NCBI GenBank assembly: GCA_964638245.1 | Contig: CAZWZG010000088.1 | Coordinates: 1 to 12,662 of the forward strand | Reading direction: 5' to 3' | Length of the DNA: 12,662 bases | Source: CAZWZG01 sp964638245 | Lineage (GTDB): Bacteria; Pseudomonadota; Alphaproteobacteria; Rhodobacterales; Rhodobacteraceae | Part shown: positions 1 to 7,951 of the stretch, piece by piece | Position numbering within the stretch: position 1 is the first letter of the stretch | How the letters are laid out: each line of letters starts with the position of its first letter | The notes under the pieces: generated by a model | What the model saw: the letters and a program-made list of their open reading frames with translations, nothing else | What the model was told of the DNA's origin: nothing | Databases searched by the model: none | Translations under genes and position numbers: made by a program

Positions 1-313
1 GCTTTTCGATGAAGTCGTAAGCGCCCTGCTTGATCGCGGCGACTGCAATCTCGATATTGCCGTGGCCCGAGATGATAATGATCGGCACCTCTGGCATGTC
101 GCGCTTGACGTGTTTCAGGATATCGATCCCGTCCATCTGGCTGTCTTTCAGCCAGATGTCCAAAATCATCAGTGATGGCTTTTCCTTGCCCAGTTCGGCC
201 ATGCAATCGTCCGATGTGCCAGCCACGCGGGTCGAAAAGCCTTCGTCGCGCAAAATATCCGCAATGAGCTCACGGATATCGCGTTCGTCATCAACAACTA
301 GAATATCGCCCAT
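1..313 (-). CDS. ntrX: Nitrogen regulation response regulator NtrX, N-terminal part (cut by window edge)
   Basis: Response regulator partner of the membrane kinase NtrY; in alphaproteobacteria the NtrYX pair is tied to nitrogen, redox and envelope control. Only the first 104 residues lie in the window, and they form a receiver domain: the acidic pair D8-D9 in ILVVDDE, the phospho-acceptor D52 in MILDIW, and the start of the alpha5 region in AYDFIEK, whose last visible residue K104 is the conserved lysine. The ATG at 311-313 follows AGAGGAC on the minus strand at good spacing, so the start is firm. The gene begins 23 nt after the ntrY stop, which implies co-transcription. The AAA+ and DNA-binding domains are outside the window, so nothing can be said here about the sigma-54 contact loop of this protein. 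The NtrX name rests on the receiver sequence plus its position after ntrY. Confidence 0.93.
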   Translation of the reverse strand, partial: MGDILVVDDERDIRELIADILRDEGFSTRVAGTSDDCMAELGKEKPSLMILDIWLKDSQMDGIDILKHVKRDMPEVPIIIISGHGNIEIAVAAIKQGAYDFIEK

Positions 314-336
314 GATCTAATGTCCTCTGCTCTGTT

Positions 337-2619
337 TTATTCCGCCACCTTCAAGGGGGTGGCCTGATTGGGGGTGGTGAGTTTGGTTGCCTTGGGAAGT
401 CTGATTTCGGCCCTTGCGCCGATCTTGCCGCTGTCGTCGAGAGGGGCGGCGTCCGTCAGGGTCAATGTTCCGCCGTGCTCCTCGATGATCTTCTTGACGA
501 TCGACAGGCCTAGGCCGGTGCCTTCTTTGCGCGTCGTCACGTAGGGTTCGAAAAGGCGTGAGCGGTCTTCGGGCAGGCCGATGCCATTGTCCGAAATTGA
601 CACGACCAGCGTGTCTTCATCATCCGCGAAGGCCACCGCAATTCTGGGCGCGTGGCCGTCGGGCGCGCCTTTTTCTTTCAGGCTTTCAATGGCTTCGCCC
701 GCGTTTTTGATTAGGTTTATGACCGCCTGGCTGATCATAGTGGAGTCGATATCAGCAAGGCGCTCGTCGCTGGGCAGATCGGCGGTAACTTCGACACTCT
801 CGATTGTGTCGCCCTGCAGCAAAACAGCATCCCGCACCAATGGGATCAGGTCGGTGACCGTGCGGTCTGGCTCGGGCATACGGGCGAATTTCGAGAACTC
901 ATCGACAATGCGCCGTAGATCGCCAGTCTGACGCACGATGACTTCGGTGTACTGCTCAAGTGCCTCGCGCTCGTCGCCGACCTTGTCGCGGAACTTGCGC
1001 TGGATGCGTTCGGCAGAAAGCCGTATCGGCGTCAGCGGGTTTTTGATCTCGTGCGCGATGCGTCGCGCGACGTCTCCCCAAGCTGCCATACGTTGGGCTG
1101 TGACAAGATCGGTGACGTCATCAAAGGCGATCACGTATCCCTCTAGCTTATCCAGATCGTTGCGGCGCGTTGCGATCCGGACCAGCACATCCTCGGCGCG
1201 CCCCGACCGCACGAGCCGGATTTCCTCTTGCGCTACCTCTTTGCGGGTCGCGCGCAGCTTGTCCAAAAGCCCTTCGAACTCCGGGATCAATTGCCCAAGG
1301 CGCATGTCGACGTCTGGCACCCGGTCCAGACCCAGAATGCGCTCAGCAGACCGGTTGATGAAGCTGATCTGACCGTCCGCGTCCAGACCGATCACGCCTG
1401 CCGTTACCGAGGACAATACGCTGTCGAACAGGCGCCGCCGACGTTCGATCTGACGATTGTTGGCCAGTAGGGCGTCGCGCTGTTCCTTCAGGCGCTTGGT
1501 CATCTGATTGAACAACCGCCCCAGCATGGCGATTTCGTCGTCGCCTTCTTCTTCCACGACCTGAACATTCAGGTCCCCTGCCCCAACCCGCTGTGCGGCC
1601 CCGGCCAAACGACCCACGGGCCGCGACAACCGCTCGGCAAACCAAAGGCCAAGCCAGATAGCGGCCAGGATCAGAATGACCGCAAAGCCAAGGTAAAAGA
1701 GCGCGAAATCAAACAGTAGGCGGCCACGCTCCGCCTCTAGCTGGCGGTAAAGCGTGGCGGTTTCTGCGGCATCGTCCAAAAGCGAAAGGATGCGCCCATC
1801 GACGTCGCGGCTTACATACAGGAAGCGATCAACAAACCCCTCAAGGCGCATCAACGCACGGAATTCGTCCGTCGTGGCATCTTCAGTAACGACAACCTCA
1901 CCCTCCAGAGCGCGGCTCATGTCGTCGTCGGTGGGTTTCTCGAATTCAAAAAGGTAGGACCCTTCGCCCCGCGACCGGATCTGTGCGGTTCCGTCGATCA
2001 CGTACGCTTCGCGCAATCCGCGCTGCACCAGCCCCTGCCCTTGAGTCAGAAGCTGACGGATATCGCCATCCGACAAAAAGACATTGCCGTTTCGGGATTG
2101 GTTGAGGAACCGTGCAAGCGCTTCGACATCTTCAACAAGATCGGCCCGCTGATCGGACTGATATGCCTCAGCAGCCGTGAGCGATGCACCAACCACGCGC
2201 TGCACGCGATCCGAAAACCAGCCCTCGAGCCCGACATTCACGGTCAAACCCGCGAACACGGCGACAGTCACGGTCGGAATCAGGGCAATAAGAGCGAAAA
2301 CGCCGGTCAGGCGCAGGTGCAATCGCGACCCGGCGGAACGTGCCCGTCGCGCAGCGATCATGCGAGCGATCCGACCAAGAACAAGGGTGGCGACGACCAA
2401 GACGTAGACGAGGTCGGCCAGCAGGACCAAACGAAGCGAGATCGCGGAGGAGCCTTGATCGAGCGGCCCAAGCACAAGGAACGTCGCCAACGCCAGACAG
2501 GGTGCCAGCACAACAAGGCCAATTGTTGCGACATTCTGGACACGGCGCGCGCGGCTCAGCCGCAGCAATCCGTTCCATGTTGCTCTACCGACGCGCCCCG
2601 CCAACGGAGACACTCCCAC
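337..2619 (-). CDS. ntrY: Membrane sensor histidine kinase NtrY
   Basis: Predicted inner-membrane sensor kinase that phosphorylates NtrX. The 760-residue protein has hydrophobic segments at about 30-50, 64-82 and 104-128, an extracytoplasmic stretch of about 170 residues, and a further membrane segment at about 305-328. A HAMP linker (about 330-380) and a PAS domain (about 395-505) follow. The H box has the phospho-acceptor H523 in AHEIKNPL. The ATPase domain shows N639 in NLIKNAGEA, the G1 box SDNGIGLP and the G2 box GTGLGLSIVKKI. This is the full NtrY architecture at the usual length. The start is uncertain: GTG at 2619 has an in-frame TAG directly upstream, so it is the longest possible start. 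A second GTG at 2613 is preceded by AGGTGGGA, which may be its ribosome site. The gene lies 85 nt downstream of ntrC and 23 nt upstream of ntrX. Confidence 0.95.
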   Translation of the reverse strand: MGVSPLAGRVGRATWNGLLRLSRARRVQNVATIGLVVLAPCLALATFLVLGPLDQGSSAISLRLVLLADLVYVLVVATLVLGRIARMIAARRARSAGSRLHLRLTGVFALIALIPTVTVAVFAGLTVNVGLEGWFSDRVQRVVGASLTAAEAYQSDQRADLVEDVEALARFLNQSRNGNVFLSDGDIRQLLTQGQGLVQRGLREAYVIDGTAQIRSRGEGSYLFEFEKPTDDDMSRALEGEVVVTEDATTDEFRALMRLEGFVDRFLYVSRDVDGRILSLLDDAAETATLYRQLEAERGRLLFDFALFYLGFAVILILAAIWLGLWFAERLSRPVGRLAGAAQRVGAGDLNVQVVEEEGDDEIAMLGRLFNQMTKRLKEQRDALLANNRQIERRRRLFDSVLSSVTAGVIGLDADGQISFINRSAERILGLDRVPDVDMRLGQLIPEFEGLLDKLRATRKEVAQEEIRLVRSGRAEDVLVRIATRRNDLDKLEGYVIAFDDVTDLVTAQRMAAWGDVARRIAHEIKNPLTPIRLSAERIQRKFRDKVGDEREALEQYTEVIVRQTGDLRRIVDEFSKFARMPEPDRTVTDLIPLVRDAVLLQGDTIESVEVTADLPSDERLADIDSTMISQAVINLIKNAGEAIESLKEKGAPDGHAPRIAVAFADDEDTLVVSISDNGIGLPEDRSRLFEPYVTTRKEGTGLGLSIVKKIIEEHGGTLTLTDAAPLDDSGKIGARAEIRLPKATKLTTPNQATPLKVAE

Positions 2620-2625
2620 CTATTG

Positions 2626-2642
2626 TGGCGCTTGATGCGCCA
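2626..2642 (-). promoter_or_regulatory. Small perfect hairpin just upstream of ntrY
   Basis: In the 85-nt gap between ntrC and ntrY, the sequence TGGCGC-atcaa-GCGCCA (minus strand) forms a 6-bp perfect stem with a 5-nt loop. It ends 6 nt before the GTG at 2619. No U-tract follows it, so it does not look like an intrinsic terminator. In the mRNA it would sit against the ntrY initiation region and could tune translation, or act as a processing or stability element between ntrBC and ntrYX. I see no convincing -35/-10 pair in the rest of the gap. The structure is directly visible; the role is inference, and a 6-bp stem could arise by chance in GC-rich DNA. Confidence 0.35.
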
Positions 2643-2704
2643 ACCGCCTGTATGATGTGGTCAGTTATCAACAGTCGTAGACCTGCCACGTTTATGTTGC
2701 GGTT

Positions 2705-4078
2705 TTACATCAATTTGCGGCGTCGTGTCACGCGAATATCGAGGTCGGTGATCTTCTTTCTGAGGGTATTTCGGTTGATTCCGAGCAAATCGGCGCATTT
2801 GGCCTGATTTCCGCCCGTCGCATCGAGCGCGATTTCGATCAGGGGAGTTTCCACTTCGCGCAGGATTCGCTGGTACAGACCCGGCGGCGGAAGGACGCCA
2901 CCGTGCAAATCGAAGTACCGCTTGAGGTGCTTGCCGACCGAGGATGACAGTTTCTCGCTACCGCCCCCACCGGCTGCAGGCTCCATCGCGGGCTGATTAC
3001 CGAGAACCTGCTCAGCTTCGGAGCGACTGATGTCGTCCTCATTACCTGTCAGGGTCAGGCGCCGCACCGTGTTCTCCAGTTGTCGGACATTGCCGGGCCA
3101 GCTGTAGGTTCGGATCAGGTCAAGCGCCCCGTCATCAAAGACCCGCGCGGGAAGACCGTCCCGCTCGGCCCGGGCCAGAAAGTGTTCGGCCAGCAGTGGG
3201 ATATCATCCACCCGCTCACGCAACGAGGGCATCGTCATGGTGACGCCGTTCAAGCGGTAAAACAGGTCCTGTCGAAAGGAGCCATCGTCGATCTTCTTGG
3301 ACAAATCGATCTGGCTCGTGGCCATAATCCGCGGCGCGTTGTCGGTGAAGCTGTCGAGCATCCGCACAATCCGCGCTTGCGCATCGTCATCCAGATCGCC
3401 GACTTCGTCAAACAAGAGCGTCCCGTTCTTTGCCCGCGAAATTAGCATTGCGGGGCCTTCCATCGTGGTCAGATCACTTGCCGATGCCACAACGAACGGC
3501 AAACCACGCCGGTCCGAAAGATCGTGAATGGCGCGTGCAATCAGGGACTTACCAGTCCCACTTTCGCCGGAAACCATGACGGGAAGGTCGGTGTTCATGA
3601 TGCGCGCCACAAGGCGGTAAAGCGCTTGCATCGCGGGCGTACGCCCGACCAACGGAAGGTCGTCGCCTTCAGTTTCTGCGATCTCGGGCGCAACCTTTTG
3701 TGCGACCTGCCGTTGCTTGCGATCCAGCGCGCGCGCTGCGCGTTTCATCAGATCCGGCAGATCAAACGGCTTTGGAAGGTAGTCATAGGCATCCGCTTCA
3801 GCGGCCTGGATCGCCGTCATGATCGTATTCTGCGCCGAAATCACGATCACAGGCAGGCCTGGACGGGCGTCCGCGATCTTGGGCAACTGATCCAGCCCGT
3901 TACCGTCGGGCATAATGACGTCAGAGATCACAAGATCACCCTTGCCTTCATCGACCCAGCGCATGAGCGTCACAAGCGAGGACGTTGCATGGACCTTGCA
4001 GCCTGCGCGCGTCAGGGCTTGCGTTAGAACCGTGCGGATCGTGCGGTCGTCATCGGCGACGAGAATTGTACCATCCAT
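2705..4078 (-). CDS. ntrC: Nitrogen regulator NtrC, type lacking the sigma-54 GAFTGA loop
   Basis: Response regulator of the NtrB/NtrC pair, activating nitrogen-limitation genes when phosphorylated. The 457-residue protein has a receiver domain (D9-D11, phospho-acceptor D53 in VISDVIMPDGNG, S81, K103 in LPKPF). Its AAA+ domain has Walker A GESGTGKS at 171-178 and Walker B LLFDE at 221-225. A Gly-rich linker lies near 370, and the C-terminal Fis-type helix-turn-helix is at about 415-446 (NQAKCADLLGINRNTLRKK). Between PFVVASAS (194-201) and the Walker B segment, where sigma-54 activators carry ELFGHEKGAFTGA, there is only a short TTMEGPAMLISRAKNG stretch. The GAFTGA loop and roughly 15-20 residues are missing. 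This matches the known Rhodobacter capsulatus NtrC, which activates sigma-70 RNA polymerase. The ATG at 4078 has AGAGGAA upstream and lies 2 nt after the ntrB stop. Confidence 0.96.
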   Translation of the reverse strand: MDGTILVADDDRTIRTVLTQALTRAGCKVHATSSLVTLMRWVDEGKGDLVISDVIMPDGNGLDQLPKIADARPGLPVIVISAQNTIMTAIQAAEADAYDYLPKPFDLPDLMKRAARALDRKQRQVAQKVAPEIAETEGDDLPLVGRTPAMQALYRLVARIMNTDLPVMVSGESGTGKSLIARAIHDLSDRRGLPFVVASASDLTTMEGPAMLISRAKNGTLLFDEVGDLDDDAQARIVRMLDSFTDNAPRIMATSQIDLSKKIDDGSFRQDLFYRLNGVTMTMPSLRERVDDIPLLAEHFLARAERDGLPARVFDDGALDLIRTYSWPGNVRQLENTVRRLTLTGNEDDISRSEAEQVLGNQPAMEPAAGGGGSEKLSSSVGKHLKRYFDLHGGVLPPPGLYQRILREVETPLIEIALDATGGNQAKCADLLGINRNTLRKKITDLDIRVTRRRKLM

Positions 4079-4080
4079 GG

Positions 4081-5172
4081 CTATTCCTCTTGATTGGTGT
4101 CAGCGGCGTCGTCGCGAGGATCCGCGACAGGCAGTGAAATACGAAAACAGGTGCGCCCCGGCTGGGACGTGACTGAAATCCAGCCGTCATTTTCGGTGAT
4201 GATCTTCGAAACCAAGGCAAGCCCCAGTCCAGTGCCATTTTCGCGACCCGACACGAAGGGATCGAAAATGTCCCCTTCAAGGTCGGGCGGCAGGCCGGGA
4301 CCATCATCAATGATCTCGATTTGGAGGGGCAGCTTGGCGGTGCCGTCCTTACGGCGCAGACGCAGCGATTGCTCGTAAAACGTATGGATCGTGATCGTGC
4401 CGCCATCTGCTCCAGCGGCTTCGGACGCGTTCTTAAGGAGGTTCAAGAACACCTGAAGCATCTGGTCGCCATCGACGCGTGTCGGCGGGAGCGACGGATC
4501 GAATTGTTCGATGATCTTCATTTTGGCGGCAAAACCGACGCTGGCCGAGCGGCGGGCGCGATCCAAAAGGTCGTGAATGTTAAAGATCTTCTGCTCGGGT
4601 TTGCGCAGGTTACCAAATTGCTCGACCTGATCCAGAAGCGCGACGATCCGGCGACTTTCGGCGACGATAAGATCCGTCATTTCAAGATCTTCGCCGGTGA
4701 GGTTCATTCCCAAGAGCTGTGCCGCACCCGTAATTCCGGCAAGCGGGTTCTTGATCTCATGCGCCAGCATCTCTGCCATTCCAATCGCAGATTTCGCAGC
4801 CGATTTCACGCTGGCTGAGCGTCCAAGCCGCAACGCCGTGACGCGCGGCTCCAGAATGGCCAGAACAAACCCGGGCATTCCGATCATCGGGGCAAACTGA
4901 ATATTGCACTCGATGGGCGCCCGTTGACCGGACCCGACTTCGACCGTGTTGACCGAAATTGACGATTGGTCGCGCCGCACGCGGGACAAAACGTCCTCAA
5001 GCGGGGCGTCAACGGCCAGCAGGTCCAGCAAAGGCTGTCCGCGCAAGCTCCGGGCCGCAATGTTGAAAAAGTCTTCCGACGATGGATTCACTTCGGCGAT
5101 GACGTCCCCGGGGTCGAGCAGCAGCGCAGGAAGCGGAAGCGAAATCCAAAGGGCGTCGATGAACTTGTTCAT
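4081..5172 (-). CDS. ntrB: Nitrogen sensor histidine kinase/phosphatase NtrB
   Basis: Cytosolic kinase/phosphatase that controls NtrC phosphorylation, normally in response to PII protein. The 363-residue product has no membrane segment. It has an N-terminal PAS domain (about 5-115), an H box with the phospho-acceptor H138 in MLAHEIKNPLAG, N248 in NLLKNASEAA, the G1 box IDDGPGLP and the G2 box NGTGLGLALVSKI. The reading frame stays open for 29 codons upstream of the chosen start, but that stretch lies inside dusB. The ATG at 5170-5172 forms an ATGA overlap with the dusB stop and has GAGGTGG upstream, so this start is strongly preferred. The dusB(nifR3)-ntrB-ntrC operon order is the classic one of Rhodobacter. 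Confidence 0.96.
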   Translation of the reverse strand: MNKFIDALWISLPLPALLLDPGDVIAEVNPSSEDFFNIAARSLRGQPLLDLLAVDAPLEDVLSRVRRDQSSISVNTVEVGSGQRAPIECNIQFAPMIGMPGFVLAILEPRVTALRLGRSASVKSAAKSAIGMAEMLAHEIKNPLAGITGAAQLLGMNLTGEDLEMTDLIVAESRRIVALLDQVEQFGNLRKPEQKIFNIHDLLDRARRSASVGFAAKMKIIEQFDPSLPPTRVDGDQMLQVFLNLLKNASEAAGADGGTITIHTFYEQSLRLRRKDGTAKLPLQIEIIDDGPGLPPDLEGDIFDPFVSGRENGTGLGLALVSKIITENDGWISVTSQPGRTCFRISLPVADPRDDAADTNQEE

Positions 5173-6149
5173 GCGGCCACCTCGGTCGATCCAAAGGCAT
5201 CCGGCAGCATCGCGAACACCGCTTCGGGTGTCGGCGCTGTCAAAAGCGGTGCGCGCCACGTCCCGCTCAAGCCCGCTTCGTCAAGGTACCAGCCAAGGTG
5301 CTTTTTGAAGCAGCGATGCCCAAGATCGCGTCCGTAAAAAGCAAGACTTGCGTCGAAATGGCGAGCAATCAAATCTGCCAACGCCGTGCCAGATGGCGCT
5401 GGTTCGGGGCGTCCGCCTGCAAGGCCAGCAGCAATCTGCGCGGGTCGCCAAGGCGCACCCTGTGCGCCGCGCCCGATCATGATCCCATCCGCACCCGATG
5501 CGTCCAGCGCGCCGCGCGCGGTTTCAAGTGAGGTGATGTCGCCGTTCGCAATCACGGGGATCGAAACAGCATTCGCAACCGCGCGTATGGCCGCCCAGTC
5601 AGCCTTGCCTTTGTAAAACTGCACCCGCGTACGCCCATGGATTGTAACCATCGAAACCCCCGCGTTTTCGGCGGATTTCGCGAGTGTTGGCGCGTTCAGC
5701 GTCGTTTCATCCCAACCAAGGCGCATTTTGACAGTCACGGGCAACTTCGATGCCTCGCGCACCGCCTCGATCAGCCGCAGGGCGCGATCAGGCTCCCTCA
5801 TCAAAGCAGCTCCAGATGCGCCGCCCGTGACCTTCTTGGCAGGGCAGCCCATGTTGATATCGATCAGCGTTGCGCCAAGATCGGCGACAAGGCGCGCGGC
5901 CTCACCCATGGGCGCGGCTTCGCGCCCTGCCAACTGAACCGCGCCTGCGCCTATGTCGAGATCCAATGCCGCACGCTCACGCGTTCCTGGCCGTGCCGAG
6001 ATCATCTCGCCGCTCGCGACCATCTCCGAAATCGTCAGGCCCACACCAAACTCTGCGACCAGCCGGCGAAACGGCAAGTCGGTGATCCCGGCCATGGGCG
6101 CGAGAAACACGGGGGATTTCAAAGGGAGTCCTGCTACTTCTGCGATCAC
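5169..6149 (-). CDS. dusB: tRNA-dihydrouridine synthase DusB (NifR3)
   Basis: FMN-dependent enzyme that reduces specific uridines of tRNA to dihydrouridine. The 326-residue TIM-barrel protein shows LAPMAGITDLPFR near the N-terminus, the catalytic cysteine C102 in NMGCPAKKVTGG, KMRLGWD, the IHGRTR motif, and the FMN phosphate-binding IANGDI and MIGRGAQGAPW segments. Length and motifs are those of the DusB/NifR3 family. The start is GTG at 6147-6149, preceded by a weak AAGG about 10 nt away; the next in-frame ATG lies inside the conserved PMAG motif, so the GTG is the best choice. It is the first gene of the operon with ntrB and ntrC and faces ispDF divergently. Its role in nitrogen control, if any, is positional: this gene was historically named nifR3 because of this operon. 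Confidence 0.96.
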   Translation of the reverse strand: MIAEVAGLPLKSPVFLAPMAGITDLPFRRLVAEFGVGLTISEMVASGEMISARPGTRERAALDLDIGAGAVQLAGREAAPMGEAARLVADLGATLIDINMGCPAKKVTGGASGAALMREPDRALRLIEAVREASKLPVTVKMRLGWDETTLNAPTLAKSAENAGVSMVTIHGRTRVQFYKGKADWAAIRAVANAVSIPVIANGDITSLETARGALDASGADGIMIGRGAQGAPWRPAQIAAGLAGGRPEPAPSGTALADLIARHFDASLAFYGRDLGHRCFKKHLGWYLDEAGLSGTWRAPLLTAPTPEAVFAMLPDAFGSTEVAA

Positions 6150-6242
6150 TTGCTTAAACCTTGTGCACTTTTCCAGCTAGCGCGGGCCGAAGTGATTTTC
6201 AAATAGAGGGCGGGCTGGACTCTCCATGAGACAGAATGTGCC

Positions 6243-6272
6243 TAAAAATTAAGCAAACTAAGCGTAAAAATT
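6243..6272. repeat. AT-rich stretch with a direct repeat in the dusB/ispDF divergent region
   Basis: The 177-nt region between the divergent dusB and ispDF starts (6150-6326) holds no gene. It contains a markedly AT-rich core with two copies of TAAAAATT at 6243-6250 and 6265-6272, their starts 22 bp apart (about two helical turns), with TTAAGC and CTAAGCG between them. This is where promoters or a regulator site for the two operons would be expected. I could not find a -35/-10 pair good enough to call for either direction. The repeat is visible; any binding role is inference. Confidence 0.3.
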
Positions 6273-6326
6273 CATGGCATTGTCCCAACGAAAGCAAAGC
6301 CAAAAGCCGAATCGCGAGGGATCGAT

Positions 6327-7469
6327 TTGACCAAGACAGCCGCTATCCTTGTCGCCGCCGGGCGTGGGCGGCGGGTCGGTGGATCGGTTCCAAAGCAATG
6401 GCGTATTCTCAATGGACGCGTGGTTTTGGCATGGACGCTCGATGCGTTTCTCAACACACCGCAAGTCGATGAAATCGTCATAGTCCTGCACGAGGACGAT
6501 CTTCTGATGGCGGCAGGATATGAAGCCCATGACGGGGTCCGGGTTGTGGCGGGGGGCAAAAAGCGTACGGCGAGCGTGGCAAATGGACTTGAAGCCTTGG
6601 CAGGCGACCCGCCAGACCGGGTTTTGATCCATGACGGGGCCCGCCCTTTGATTGACCCCGATAGCATTGCCTCGGTGATCGACGCGTTGGACACCTCGCC
6701 CGCCGCAGCGCTTGCCCTCCCTGTGACCGACGCTCTTTGGTCGGGCAATGAGGGGCATGTCGACGGGATCGTTCCCCGCGACGGTCTCTACCGGGCGCAA
6801 ACGCCGCAAGGGTTTCATTTCAACACCATTCTTGAGATCCACCGGAGCAATGAAACCGACGCAGCTGACGATGTGACCCTTGCACGAAATGCCGGACTGT
6901 CGGTGGCTATTGTGCCGGGCGATGAGCGCAACCTAAAAATCACCACCGAAGATGACTTTGCGCGCGCCGCCGCGCTGATGGAGGACACCATGGACATACG
7001 CACCGGCACAGGGTTTGACGTCCACGCCTTTGCCGAAGGTGACCACGTGATGCTCTGCGGTCTGGCCATTCCCCACGACAAAACGCTGTCTGGGCACTCG
7101 GACGCCGATGTTGCCTTGCACACGATCACGGATGCAATCTACGGCGCGCTTGCTGAAGGCGACATTGGAACTCATTTCCCGCCCAGTGACCCGATGTGGA
7201 AAGGCGCCGAAAGTCGTCTGTTTCTGGAACACGCGCTCAGCCGTGTCGCGGCCCGTGGCTTCGAGATCACCCATATCGACTGCACAATCATCTGCGAGAA
7301 ACCCAAGATCGGTCCCCATGCCGAGGCGATGCGCGCCCAATTGGCCAATCTCACAGGCCTCGGGACCGACCGTTTGAGCGTCAAGGCCACGACCTCCGAA
7401 CGCCTTGGCTTCACCGGACGCGAAGAGGGCATCGCCAGCCTTGCCACTGTCACACTGGTCTCTCGATGA
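6327..7469 (+). CDS. ispDF: Bifunctional IspD/IspF: MEP cytidylyltransferase and MECDP synthase
   Basis: Fused enzyme for two non-consecutive steps of the MEP isoprenoid pathway: CTP plus MEP to CDP-ME (IspD), and CDP-ME 2-phosphate to MEcDP (IspF). In the 380-residue protein, residues 1-220 form IspD, with the nucleotide loop LVAAGRGRR, K23 in VPKQW and the IHDGARPL motif at 101-108. Residues from about 222 form IspF (RTGTGFDVHAF), with likely metal ligands D231, H233 and H265 and the GHSDADV and FPPSDPMWKG segments. A TTG start at 6327 is chosen because GAGGG ends 6 nt before it and MTKTAAILVAAGRG is a normal IspD N-terminus. The fusion is common in alphaproteobacteria and both halves look intact. 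The stop overlaps the pgpA start in ATGA. Confidence 0.96.
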   Translation: MTKTAAILVAAGRGRRVGGSVPKQWRILNGRVVLAWTLDAFLNTPQVDEIVIVLHEDDLLMAAGYEAHDGVRVVAGGKKRTASVANGLEALAGDPPDRVLIHDGARPLIDPDSIASVIDALDTSPAAALALPVTDALWSGNEGHVDGIVPRDGLYRAQTPQGFHFNTILEIHRSNETDAADDVTLARNAGLSVAIVPGDERNLKITTEDDFARAAALMEDTMDIRTGTGFDVHAFAEGDHVMLCGLAIPHDKTLSGHSDADVALHTITDAIYGALAEGDIGTHFPPSDPMWKGAESRLFLEHALSRVAARGFEITHIDCTIICEKPKIGPHAEAMRAQLANLTGLGTDRLSVKATTSERLGFTGREEGIASLATVTLVSR

Positions 7470-7951
7470 TCCGCGCCATCACGACCGTCGGCTTCGTTGG
7501 GCTCTTGCGCCCCGCACCGGGAACCTGGGGCTCTCTCGCGGCCCTGCCCCTGTGCTGGTTGGTCCATAGCCTAAGCGGCTTTGTCGGCGTTGTCATCGCC
7601 ACGGTTCTGATCACAGCTCTTGGCGTCTGGGCTATCAACGCACAGACCGACGGCGCGAGCGACCCGCCCGAAATCGTCATCGATGAGGTTGCCGGACAGT
7701 TCATCGCCCTATGGCCGGTTTCGCTTGGTATCGCCATGACCGACGCCGCCGCGCTCGCACTTTGGCCCGGTTGGGTGACGGCATTCCTTGCGTTCCGCCT
7801 GTTCGATATCTGGAAACCGGGTCCGATCCGGCGCGCAGAACGCATGGCCGGAGGATGGGGTGTGATGGCCGATGATTTGCTCGCTGGCGTGGCCGCCGCG
7901 CTCGTGGTTGTGGCAGCAGGGGCGCTCTTTCACCTCGTGATCCTCGTATGA
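7466..7951 (+). CDS. pgpA: Phosphatidylglycerophosphatase A
   Basis: Inner-membrane phosphatase that converts phosphatidylglycerol phosphate to phosphatidylglycerol, the last step of PG synthesis. The 161-residue protein carries the PgpA signatures PGTWGSL (18-24), IDEVAGQF (72-79), FDIWKPGPI (113-121) and GGWGVMADDLLAG (129-141), together with hydrophobic segments at about 25-55, 80-112 and 140-160. The frame is open far upstream, but that part lies inside ispDF. The ATG at 7466 overlaps the ispDF stop (ATGA) and gives the usual PgpA N-terminus. Its own stop overlaps the cinA start the same way, so the three genes are almost certainly translated from one mRNA by coupling. Confidence 0.95.
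   Translation: MIRAITTVGFVGLLRPAPGTWGSLAALPLCWLVHSLSGFVGVVIATVLITALGVWAINAQTDGASDPPEIVIDEVAGQFIALWPVSLGIAMTDAAALALWPGWVTAFLAFRLFDIWKPGPIRRAERMAGGWGVMADDLLAGVAAALVVVAAGALFHLVILV

Noticed and set aside
2041..2655. A 204-codon open frame on the plus strand
   Set aside because: It lies opposite ntrY, whose domain content is unambiguous; the translation is basic and low in recognisable motifs, typical of antisense frames in GC-rich coding DNA.
5173..5259. N-terminal extension of ntrB of 29 codons
   Set aside because: It lies wholly inside the dusB coding end; the ATG at 5172 with GAGGTGG and the ATGA overlap is a better start.
6258..6842. A 194-codon minus-strand open frame over the start of ispDF
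   Set aside because: It overlaps the well-conserved IspD domain and has no recognisable content.
6327..7469. ispD-ispF fusion as a novelty
   Set aside because: Bifunctional IspDF enzymes are well known in alphaproteobacteria; both halves look normal.
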